NCBI GenBank assembly: GCA_023105745.1
Contig: JALGQZ010000001.1
Coordinates: 58,175,437-58,239,436, forward strand
From: Austropuccinia psidii
Taxonomy: Eukaryota > Basidiomycota > Pucciniomycetes > Pucciniales > Sphaerophragmiaceae
Length of the DNA stretch: 64,000 bases
Direction of reading: 5' to 3'
Below the pieces are notes generated by a model, which did no database searches, had not been told where the DNA came from, and worked only from the letters and a program-made list of their open reading frames with translations. Made by a program: the position numbers and the translations under genes. Positions 23,636-33,892 of the stretch are shown here, in pieces (the first letter of the stretch is position 1; the number at the start of each line of letters is the position of its first letter).

Positions 23636-24260
23636 TGTTGAAAATCAAGATATTGACTCAGTCAGATCTAGAATTTCTCCCCTAGTGGCAAAGATTTATA
23701 ACCCATACAAATATACAATCAATCAACAAGATTGGCAAGAACCACTAAAGCACAGATCTCTGCACATAACCAACACCATAAAAACACCTCCTCAGCTGAT
23801 CTGTTATTTAATATTCAATCCTCTTCTTTTTATTTTTTTCACCAAGTCTCATCCTCTCATCTCAACTCTCCTTTTATTTTATTCACTAATTATTTCATTT
23901 CTTCTTCTTTCACTATCCACTCCACTCTCCTTCTTTTCTTTCTTAAAAGCTGACATAGATGCAGTGACTGCATTTTGTTTGACTTACACATTTGATTGAA
24001 ATTCTTACTTGTATCTCACTTTAGCCATTGCTGATCTCTAAAAGAGCACTCTTTTTAAATGTCCTGCTGTTTACTTTGAACCTCTTTCTTCCCACCATTT
24101 AGGTCCTTATTCTCTTGTAGTTCAGTTGTAGCTCATCCTTGTTGAAAGAATGTATTTTTTTGTTTGTCATCCTAACACTAAATGGTTTATATAAATAAGC
24201 TCAAAATCTTCTGTATATTTAGAAAACCCCTGTGTAAATTTGAATAATTATGTCTGAACA
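23636..24260 (+). repeat. Copia 3' LTR (about 625 bp, right end uncertain)
   Basis: Begins TGTTGAAAATCAAGATATTG right after the copia polypurine tract, the usual copia-type start. The best right end is CTGAACA at 24260, chosen only from TG...CA rules, as there is no second copy. The ORFs at 23685-23999 are in this LTR and are probably not genes. Confidence 0.6.
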
Positions 24261-24984
24261 TGTACCAGCACGACCCCAATGGCTTTGAGAATTTTCTTGA
24301 GATCAAAAATTTGGATAATTTTTGCTTTAAAAAAATATAATGAAAAGATAAAATTCATTTTACCTCAGATAAATTTTCCTAGCTTAATATTTGATCTCAG
24401 AAAGCTACTTTAGTTTGGAATGCAAACAGTGTAGAATTAAATAAATGGGTAGAAAAAGGGAAAAATATGGGAAATAATGGAATCAAAAAAACTGAATCTC
24501 CCTCACCTTTAATAAGTTAATTGATTTCTATTTCATACCAAGGTTGATTGAATTTGGAAATAATTGATTACTTAGATGATTTTAAGACAAGGGAAGAAAG
24601 ATCATTTTTTCTACAGAAGTAAAAAGAAGAGTAAATATGATATGTGCTTCATGAGGTATTTTTCATATTTTGCTTTCAATTTCTCACATTTTAATCAGCC
24701 CTTTTATTATGTATGTAATATGAAGTTATAGCTAATCAGTCTGATAGGCTGATTAGCTATATTGAGGTCCATTATTATTGAAGAATTGTAATATTTTGAC
24801 AAACATTTACCCTTCAATTCTCAAAAATTATCTTTAATGATGATGGTAAAAATGATGAATTCCTTTTTTTGAATTTTCCGGTAGATTTCACAAAATACAT
24901 CATTTAAGCTTAATGTACTTAATAAATTTTCAAGAGCTTCTTAACCATGATTGAATTTGGATAGTATATTTCATAATAAATAAA
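24261..24984 (+). other. Unassigned AT-rich sequence with a 13-bp hairpin
   Basis: No ORF or repeat family recognised. A perfect 13-bp inverted repeat with a 9-base loop lies at 24727-24739 and 24749-24761 (TATAGCTAATCAG and its complement). Confidence 0.6.
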
Positions 24985-25827
24985 GTGTGTTGGTAAAAAC
25001 ACGTAATACCTTACATGTTTTTACTAAAAACTTATTTGTTTTTGCCATAAATTTGTAAACACACATAAGTTTATGGTAAGAGCATTTAAGGGGTGTTTTT
25101 GAAGTGAAATTTAGCAATTTATGGCATTTCTAATGCCATCAATTCCATTTATGGCATTTCTAATGCCATCAATTCCATTTATGGCATTTCTAATGCCATC
25201 AATTCCATTTATGGCATTCTGAAGGCCACAAATGACATTGTTAAGGCCATACAATGCCATTTATGAAATTTTCTTAATGCCATTTATGGCATTATTACCT
25301 CATTTGTGATGCCATTTATGGAACTGTTAATGCCAAAAATCAAATTTCTAACTTTCACTAATGTCATTAATTACATTTTTAACTAAATTGATGTCATAAA
25401 TGGCATTTTGAATTTACCTACAAACATGAAAAAAAGGAATTTTTGGTCATACCATTGTCCTGGAAAAAAATAATCCCAAAATTTTGGGCTTCTGTTCTTT
25501 CATTCTCAAAGAATTTCCCATCATTTGAAAACAGAAATTAAGGAGATTCATAAGTGGGGACATTGTTGCTAAATTTTTTAAAAAAATTGGCCATTTTGCA
25601 GAATTGGCCAAAATAGAGAAATTGGGAAAAAAATTTCAAAAAATTTGGGGACATTCACATCCCATGTCGGAAAAAACATGGCAAAAAAAAATTACAAAAA
25701 TGTTCAAAACTGAGACTGAGGATTTTTTTTTAAAAAAAGTCACTTATGTTTTTTGGCCATAATTTGGTAAACAGGAATAAGGGATTCCATGTTCTTACTA
25801 AAAGCTTATGTGTGTTTACCCCCACCC
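24985..25827. mobile_element. Candidate non-autonomous DNA transposon (MITE-like, hAT-type duplication)
   Basis: TAAATAAA flanks the unit on both sides (24977-24984 and 25828-25835). The ends form imperfect inverted repeats: 17 of 22 bases match between GTGTGTTGGTAAAAACACG... and the complement of the right end GGGTGGGGGTAAACACACA.... An 8-bp duplication is the hAT hallmark. There is no transposase ORF. The duplication is low-complexity in an AT-rich context, so chance is a real alternative. The core holds GGCATT/AATGCC repeats. Confidence 0.55.
25116..25220 (+). repeat. 30-bp minisatellite
   Basis: Three consecutive near-identical 30-bp units (TTTATGGCATTTCTAATGCC + ATCAATTCCA) and a diverging fourth, inside a longer run (to about 25420) of scattered ATGGCATT / AATGCCAT words. 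Each unit is itself a short inverted repeat (GGCATTTCTAATGCC). Confidence 0.85.
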
Positions 25828-25835
25828 TAAATAAA

Positions 25836-26168
25836 AGTTCTTTACACAGTTCATTACATATTTCATGTTCTAATTTTGATAAAAAGAATCTTTACTTGAT
25901 AAACTCATGAGAGCTTTACTAAAAGATCTATATTGTTCCATAAACAGTATTTTCTTATTAAATTTTAGTAACCTTTGAGCTCGGGCTTTATCCAGGAGAA
26001 TTGAGTGCTGATTTGGTAGGTATATTGAGCTTGATAAAAAGCATTGGCCTGGAAAATCAAAATTTTCCTTTTTAAGATTAGTCAAGAAGTGAAAAATGGC
26101 AGAATATCCCTTCCTAATGATGGTTATTCTTTTAAATGATAATTTGTCTTTGGAAATTGTGATCTAAA
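25836..26168. other. Unassigned AT-rich sequence
   Basis: No repeat family recognised; a 71-codon minus frame at 25870-26085 shows no family features. Confidence 0.5.
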
Positions 26169-27691
26169 TATCAATATGAGTCTATGAAGAAGCTATGGAG
26201 TAGTAATGACAAGCTTAAAATATGAATTTGACATGTAAAATGGTATTTAAAACTGAACGAAAAGGGATTTACTATTTGTGAATAGTGGTGATGAATATAT
26301 TGAAAGTCCTGGGTCCCCAATTACTTTTTTGGTTACAATAATCATATATAAGGTACTACATGTAAGAATAAGATAATAAGAGAATGGAGGTTTTTCATTG
26401 GGGGCAAGACTCATTTTATCTCAAATCAGAGTAGAAAGAGGTGGATGACATCTTATCACATTGATGGAGTGAAAATTCCAACTCAAGTGGGTGGTTTGTG
26501 GTTTGACACAAACAGAAACACTTGTATATGTGCCCAACTGTGGCTTCAGAACCTTATATCAGCCTTTTGTACCCACAAGAGGTGAAAAATTTGACTAATT
26601 GGACGTCCAGAATTCTTCTGAAAGCCAGGATTCATAAAATGAGGTAATAATCATGTCTGGGTATCCCGTAGTACTCAGGCTATGAGGGGTCAATGTAAAA
26701 AGAGGAATTGGGGGGTTTTGGCACCTCATAATTCAATTGCATGTAATAAGCTTAAACAGTACCACTCAATGAAGTTTGGAGTGGAACTGGAAAGTGTGTA
26801 TTATGAGAAATGAACTTTCAAGAATCCTTTTTACCAATTTGACACCTCATAATTCAGCTATGTGGGATAGTATCCCACAATGCCACTTGGTGTGGGATGA
26901 TAAGCTTAAATACTGAATACTTTTGTCAGTTATTAAGATAAAGGGCTCCAAATTAGCTCATATTTTATCCAAAAGTTAGCTCTCAAAGATGGTTAGACTT
27001 TTGAACCAACTTCTATTAAGTATTCAAATGGTATACTGGCTCAAAGGCTTTTCACATTTTTTTAAAATAATAATTTTCTGATGTTTGAGGGAAAACGGCA
27101 AATAAGTTCTGAGAAGTGTAAGATACAGGGAAAAGGCTTAAATCTTTATTTCTCACTTCTTGAGCCCTTTTAGAAGAATTTGTCATATGAGATATCCATC
27201 ATAAAAAATGTGGAAGATAGATGAGAGGTGAAAAGATAGTATTATTTATTAAATTTAACCAAATATTACTTGTATGGTAGTTTTTGATCCATTGGTGCTA
27301 AAGGCTTGAACGTGGTATCATTAAATAGTCCTAATCAGGAGATATATTGCAAGATACCATTTTATGGTCCTGCTTTCCAATATCCAGTTTTTATAATAGA
27401 GGTGAATATTAAGTTTTATGCCCTGCAAGAGCTTGTAACCTTGATAACCTGGTTAATTCTTATTTTTTGGTAATAGATATGGTATTTTATGAGAGGGGTA
27501 TATTGCTTTTCAAGATGTTCACACTTACAGATTACCTTTTTGAGGTATTTATTTTGTGCTTGTGGCCTTATTGTACCTTTACTAACTTAAGAAAAGGTGG
27601 AAAGGTGTATGTTTCACCATTTCTTGGGTACCATGTTTGTGGTACTTTTGGATTTCATGCTTGTGCTCTAGCTTTGAGTCACAGGCTGGGG
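26169..27691 (-). repeat. Decayed B/G-family LTR
   Basis: Aligns in order with the B LTR (10380-11752): GTCTATGAAGAAGCTAT near 26180, GGTTACAATAATCATATATA near 26330, TGAGTCACAGGCTG at 27675-27688. The terminal bases are altered (TATCAA for TGTCAG on the plus strand) and no matching target duplication is visible, so this is an older insertion. No coding potential. Confidence 0.72.
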
Positions 27692-28071
27692 CTCCACCAG
27701 AGCCATGAAATCAAGATATAAATTGAATCTAATTATTTTTAAAGTAAACTACAATTTACTAATTTTGAAAATTGATTCCTTGGTATAAAAATATATCTGA
27801 CCATCCATCCTTCAATATTGATACAGTATAAGGATTTTACCATCTATTCATCCAATCCCTATTGTAGAAGATATTCCTGAATCAAATAATATATAATTCC
27901 TATCCATCATATTTTTGGAAATATTGGATAATCTAACTCAAACGTATTTATGTCTCAACTCTGTTGTCTTCAAACTAGAGCTCTTCTTCCTCCCATTGTA
28001 TTTTGATTTATTAGGATCCTTCAAGACAAGGTAATTTTTAAATGAAATAAGATTCTCTCTGAAAGAATTAC
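27692..28071. other. Unassigned AT-rich spacer
   Basis: Nothing recognised in 380 bp. Confidence 0.5.
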
Positions 28072-28835
28072 TGTCACAGGGGCTCTTTCAAGTGAAGAGG
28101 GTTTGGCACTCAGTAAACTGGGACTCACACATGGAGGGCTCAAGGATTGGAATATGAGGGAGTACTCATTAGAGTGTAAAGAAGATAAGATTGCTAATGA
28201 AAGGAGTATAAGAAAAGAAGAAATGAGAAGAATAAGAGTAAGAATAAAAGAGCCAACCACAAACAAGTCCAAGTACACTTTTAAGCCTGTCAGAAAAAAA
28301 GAGAGGGGTGAATAAGGATATGGCCACCACAGCTCCACTGAATAGGTGAGGAAAATATGCAAAGACTAACTTAATACCAATAAATGTAATACTCAAAATA
28401 AGAGTAAGAATATTCATAAAATGATAAATTAACTATATTTATGAACTAGGGAAAAATTCCCCAGAGGGAGGAAGAGGGGCTGGTATATGTGAGAATCCAC
28501 CAGCCCTGACCCAAAGAGTGAATTTTCTTGAGAGGAATCTTGATTTGAATTGATTTGGATAATACAGTCCCTATATGGATGTACAGGGTCTGTACAAGAG
28601 GTGTGGTGAATTTGGGTGATCATACGGCTGCAGTATTGTGAATCCAAACTGTATTTGGTAAATCCAACATGTAAAAGTATTGAAAGGCTGTATTGATGAA
28701 TCAAGCTGTATGAATGTTTCAGCAGAAAGAAGAATTGCTGAAAATGAGTTCTGATATACATATTGAATTTACTGGTTTCATGAGCTTAAGTGGGTTTAAG
28801 GTTGACTGCCCTTACCCCTGATAGTGGCTGTGACA
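28072..28835 (-). repeat. Compact relative of the GC-rich solo LTR (764 bp)
   Basis: Minus strand starts TGTCACAGCCAC and ends CAGGGGCTCTT-complement CCCCTGTGACA, the same termini as the LTRs at 12371 and 32099, and shares their right half (CACATATA...GGGGA.TTTTTCCC.AGTT). It lacks the roughly 800-bp GGCC-rich block that the larger copies carry. Flanking pentamers ATTAC and GTATC do not match. No gene inside. Confidence 0.7.
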
Positions 28836-29936
28836 GTATCCCCCTGTTGAAGCTGGTGGGCTCCTGAACACCACAATACCCTGCCACTCTTGAGTGTCAT
28901 CCCAAATTCTTCACAGAGTTTCTAGAATTTTTCATTTTTCATTTTCTTTCCTCTTAATCATCATCCTGAAAATATGTCACTTCAATCATCCTTGACCTGT
29001 TCTCATTTCATTAAATTAAATCCTCATTAAGTAAGTGATTCTTCTTTCTTGAGTTATTTCCCATTTGAACCAAGGAGGGTTGGTGGCCGTGGGCTGAATC
29101 CCAAAATGGAGTCCACCATCACCTCCAGCTTTAAAAATGGTTAAGGATGGCTATAGAAATGCCTAGCCGACCCCATTATTTGGCCATAAACGACTTGAGT
29201 CCTCTTCTTGCACCATATTCTTTAATGTGCATGCCTGAGAAGGGGATTGTCCCTATAACGCTTGAAAAAATGAGCCCTAATGGCTTTTTGAGGTCATTTG
29301 GGGCCCTTATGATTCATTCTAGTTCACTCTGGTCCCTGCCATAATATGGAATTTTCCCTTGAAATGTGATATTTGGCCATTTTTTGGTTTTTTACAGCCC
29401 ACAGCCCATGGTACATGGGGGAAATTGAAGTCCCCCTGGGCCATATTTTAAATGGGTTACCAGGGGGCCAAGGATGCTGATGCTGGCCAAATTGGCCCAT
29501 ATTGCCTGGAGCTGCTGAGACCAGTCCAGGAACATAAAGAGGGCACCTCCCAAAGATTGGAAGGGAGGTCCATCCTTTCTGATTGGCACAATATTTAATT
29601 GAGGGGCCATTGCTGAAAATGGCCCAGAGCCTTGCCATAATTCAGGACGTGATATAAATATCTGATAATATTGACTTTTTTGCTTCCATGACTCCAGAAA
29701 TAAGTTCTAAACTGAGCAAACTAACTGAATATTCCCCTTCTGTCCTTCGTGGCTCCACCATCTTTAGTTGGCTGGGTTCCCCTTGGTCAATGGCTTCTTG
29801 AGGTAATTTTGATCCATTCCCAGCTTATGATGGGTAAAAGGCAGTTGAATTGTTTGATCCTTCCTGTACTGAATGCTTGAATAAGGGGAAACAGTTCTTC
29901 CAACATCATAACCCCCAATCTTCAAAGTGACAACAC
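28836..29936. other. Unassigned sequence left of element E
   Basis: The part from about 29060 to 29650 is richer in GC and contains TGGCC words similar in style to the solo LTR block but not alignable by eye. The minus frames at 29324-29638 and 29764-29976 carry no family motifs. The last bases AACAC (29932-29936) are the left target duplication of element E. Confidence 0.5.
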
Positions 29937-31741
29937 TGTGAGCATTAAAGGTAATTTCATACACCCAAAAGACCACAAATACAAAATTAACATATAAATA
30001 TAAATCAAATAAATTTATTTATATTATTAAAATGAAAATCAAAATAAAAATATAAAATTATATTCACAATTAAAAAATAAAATTACATTAAATTTTGAAA
30101 TTATAAAATTACATTTATACTTCAAAAAATTAACTAAAAAGGAATTTTTGACAAAATTGTAAAAAAATAAATAAATTTGGAAAAAAGTTAAATAAAAATT
30201 ATCATCACTTTTTATCCAATAAATAAACTATAAAAATTATTTCACCATTGGATTCCTCATAAAAAATCAGGCAGGGTCACCTCTGAGTAAAAACTTTGTA
30301 GCTCAACTCTAGATAAGCTTGAAATTAGTTATTAGTATTTTCTGTATGAAAATTGACAATCCTCAAAGCTTTAATTCAATTCACATCACATGTGGTGTTA
30401 ATCACCAAAATTTGTGTTAAAATTGAGGTGTTGTGTATATTTTAGAAGTTATGAGGAATTAAAGTATTTTCAATTGAGTTCAATTGAAATGTCAAAATGT
30501 GCATGTGTATTAAATAAGTGAACTTTGATTTACATATGAGATATCAATTATTACTGTATTGAACTGTACAACTGAATTGAATTACACATGTAAATTATAA
30601 GTATAATACATGATGAGGAATTAAAGGAAAAATAAATTGGAAAGATTAAATTTGGGGGGGAAAAGGAACAACAGCTCTAAGGGGGAGCTAGACCCCCAAA
30701 ATCCTTGCTGACAGGCGTGTGGTGTCGAAATTCATGCAAAAGGTCATCACTTTTGGCCTGGAATTGAGTTACAGGGCCTGTGGACTCAATTGATCATGAG
30801 GTTTTCATACCAACTGGGGTAGGTTTAGCTGTTGCCAAGAGGGTAAAACTACCCTTAAGATAAAACAATCAAAGTAAAAACAGTTTTAACTGGTTTCTAC
30901 GTCTCTTACACACATTCTGACGTGTTTTGAAGGCTCTAGACCAGGTATTGCTATAGTAATGGCTGATTTAAGGGTCTAAAATGGCTAAAAATGGCTTAAA
31001 CCAGCTCTTTTTGGTCGAAATCAGGGTTCAATGATGCCATAATTGGTTTTCTGTTGTCAGGCTGTTTTTCACGACTGACAAGAGTAAATTTTACTTTTGG
31101 AGTAAGAAAATTGATGGCTATAAAATAATGTCTTCTTTGCCCCACTTTTCTGTTCATGTTAGAATCTTTTCCTTTTGTAGTTAGTTTAAACACTGTTAAA
31201 CCAATCAATAAAAGATTCCAACTGCCATTCTTAAATCACTTTAATCCTTATAACCACGTGAAAAAATCATTATAAACATTGTTTGTAACTCTTATAATCA
31301 TTTTTACCCCTGAACCACCCCAAAAGTGAATTAAAGTATCTTTCATCACTGTAAACTTTGTCACTTTGTTTCCAAATTCACTCTGGTCACTTTTGGGCAT
31401 TTTTTCTCTTTTATATTCCTTTTAAAGACTTTTTTCTTTAATTAATTGCTTGCAGTTCTTTGCTCAATTAATTCCAATTGAAATTGCTCTTGATGAAATT
31501 TCTTTCGTAGCCTTAACTATCTCTTGTAGAGTACTTTTGGATAGATTTTTATTGATGGTAAAACAATAAATCTTTAAAATATTATTGTTTTATACTAATA
31601 AAGTTATAAACAATAAATTTGGCGTGTTTTCTCTTAAAAATATCATTTCTTACTATTTTTAATTGATTTTTACTTTATACAAATTTTAAGGACAGGAAAA
31701 GTACTTGATTTTTAATCAAAGTTTCTTATCCACACCTTACA
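29937..31741 (+). repeat. 5' LTR of element E (1805 bp)
   Basis: TGTGAGCATT...CACACCTTACA. Pairs with 39840-41665 and with the solo LTR at 21145. A short terminal stem TTGATT/AATCAA lies just before the final TTTCTTATCC. Small ORFs inside recur in the other copies and are LTR shadows. Confidence 0.93.
31118..31127 (+). promoter_or_regulatory. TATA-like box in the E 5' LTR
   Basis: CTATAAAATA, conserved in position in the solo LTR (GGCTATAAAAG near 22328) but changed to CTATAGAAG in the 3' LTR (near 41041). It would direct transcription into the element. Confidence 0.5.
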
Positions 31742-31743
31742 TT

Positions 31744-31761
31744 TGGGGTCCCAGCCGTGAT
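31744..31761 (+). other. Primer-binding site of element E
   Basis: TGGGGTCCCAGCCGTGAT, two bases after the LTR. Three bases differ from the F site, all in the middle; the tail CCGTGAT is shared. Confidence 0.65.
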
Positions 31762-31966
31762 ATTTTACCTGTGACATATTGTTTTTACTCTTTTTAAATC
31801 TTTTTTCTCATATTGAAAAATTTAAAAACATACAAAAAATACTTATAATTCAAAAATCAATAGAAAAAATGATTTTCTAATATTATAAGTGACACTTATA
31901 TTTTAATTTCTTTTTTCAAATATCCTCTTTTTTTACTTAATTAATTGGTTTTTTCATTAATTTTAG

Positions 31967-33842
31967 TGTCTGACAACGTGGTAAGACAAGAAAACATTGA
32001 AACAGCCTCAACAGTAACCAGCATTATTCCTGCCAGTACTTTTAATTCTGATCATAATAGTACTATTATTGTGACTCAGAATATTCAACCAGAGCCAATG
32101 TCACAACCACGTATTTTGACCCTCCTCCTTGATGGCGGCGGCAATCCAACCTGGAGCCAAGTTAGGGCCAATTGGCCATGTCATATCATTTATGGCCAAT
32201 TGACCCCTTTTGGGTGTTCCATGGCTCTTACGCCATAACCCATTCCATTGGCCACTTATGGCCTCCATCATCCTTTATGGCCTCAGGCCATATCCTGCGT
32301 CATTGGCCCTCTTGGCCAATTTCCACCTCACCAACCCCCAGGCCTCCATCACTGTTTTTGGGCCTGGGGGGGCCCTTTGTCTTCCAGGGCCTTCCAGACC
32401 CCATGGCCACCTGCATTAGTTTCCTGGCCACCCCTTTCATTATGGGGGTTTTGGCCTAAATGGCCTTTTTGGGCCATTTAGCCCCCCCACGGCTTCTACG
32501 GTCCGTACGCCGCGGTCCGTAAGCCGCGGTCCGCGGTCCGCGGTCCGTAGGCGGATTAGGCCCCTTTTGGCCTAATCCAATGAGGCCAAAAGGGGCCAAA
32601 GGGGGCAGCCACCTAGCCCCCAAGGCCAGGTGGGTCCCAAACCACAATTGGGCCCACCTGAGCCATTTTTTGGCCACCAATCCCTTGGACCCAATTTGGA
32701 CCAAAAACACCTTGGATCCATTTTTGGCCACAAATCCCGTAGGACCCATTTTTGGCCCTGGACCACCATGGACCAACTTCACCGTCATGGCCTCTGGCCA
32801 CCACCAGAGGCCACCAAATCATCTCAACAAGCATTTCCCTCAACTTAAGGGGAATTCTTCCCTTTCCTTCATGTACTCCGTACTCAAGATTGCAGGACCC
32901 AATTCCACCTTTCCATTTCAAGGTCCATAATTCCAACGCCCTTCTCGAAGGAGGACTTTTCAGCTTATCAGTCTGGCAATCCATGGCGGTAATTCAGAAG
33001 ATCATTCAAGGATCCCAACCACCTGTATCTGCAGGAGTTGGGTTGGTACAATTCATTCAGGATTATTCTAAGGTCAATTCTCAAGAGGTATTACAAAATT
33101 CAATCAGTTGTCAAGACATCAAGTATTCAATACTCCTTGGACAACCCAATTCATCCGTACAGGCCTTATTCAATCAACCTGTATGGCCTTGGCCCAATTG
33201 GGCCACTTCTTATTCCACTGTGGGAATTCCATCACACAGTTCAAATTTCAAGATGGCCAGAACTGTATTTCCCGATTCGGACAATACAGTCATTGATCCA
33301 CCTTCCAGGATCAACGTTTCAGCTTTTCACATATACTGGCCACCTTTTCAGCACCTGGGGACTTTTTCCCCAGTTAATTAATATAGTGGATTTATTTTTA
33401 TCCTTATTTTCTTTTACCTTATTAAAGTTAATAATGATAATCTTAAGTCAGTCATTCAGCACCCTTTTCTTTTATTTCCTCGCCTGTCCAGTGGATATTG
33501 GTGGTCATATCCTTATACTAATTCCATTTCCCTTTCTGGCAGGTTGAAACAGTGAATTGAGGATTCAATTGGTTGGCTTCTTGGCTTTTGGCTTCTTTAT
33601 TATCTTTGGCCATTGGCTTCACCTTTTCCTATCTCATCTTTGGCATACTTGTTTTCCCCTTTATTCTTTCTTAAAGAAATTCATTCTTATTATTCTTTTA
33701 TCTTTGGAGCCCTCCAAGTGAGTTCTTGATTGCTGAGTGCCAGGCCCTCTTCTTCCAAGAGCCCCTGTGACAGCCAATTTTTTCTGAATTAGTCAGCTTG
33801 GAAATAAGTAATACTCTTCAGCAAGCCAAAATTTGGCCAATC
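31967..33842 (+). other. Element E leader exon, split by a solo LTR
   Basis: Follows an ATTTTAG acceptor and begins TG TCT GAC, as the leader exons of F and G begin TG + codon. The open frame runs to the GCCAA duplication at 32094-32098, resumes after the solo LTR at 33778, and ends before a consensus donor GTAAGT (33843). The frame is uninterrupted once the insertion is discounted. A matching acceptor before the gag ATG (33893) is not clear. Confidence 0.5.
32099..33772 (+). repeat. GC-rich solo LTR 2 (1674 bp) with GCCAA duplication
   Basis: Starts TGTCACAACC, ends CCCCTGTGACA; GCCAA on both sides (32094-32098, 33773-33777). Aligns throughout with solo LTR 1 at 12371. It keeps a CpG-dense stretch at about 32488-32560 (repeated GGTCCG/CCGCGG) that is mostly lost in copy 1. 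The overlapping open frames (32172-33547) on both strands are compositional and I do not call genes. Confidence 0.92.
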
Positions 33843-33892
33843 GTAAGTTTCTTGACGTAAAATTACTATTTTAAGCCTTTTTAACCATAATT

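Larger units (their letters stand above)
21001..24260 (+). mobile_element. Ty1/copia remnant interrupted by a solo LTR
   Basis: C-terminal copia Pol fragments, a polypurine tract and a short 3' LTR, with the 21145-22951 solo LTR inside. Everything upstream of the RT C-terminus is replaced by the D-family LTR. Confidence 0.8.

Noticed and set aside
25116..25420. CRISPR-like array
   Set aside because: Units are contiguous tandem repeats without spacers, in a eukaryotic sequence.
28021..28761. ORFs on both strands at 28.0-28.8 kb as membrane proteins
   Set aside because: They lie across the compact LTR and lack family motifs; AT-rich DNA readily gives Leu/Phe/Ser-rich frames.
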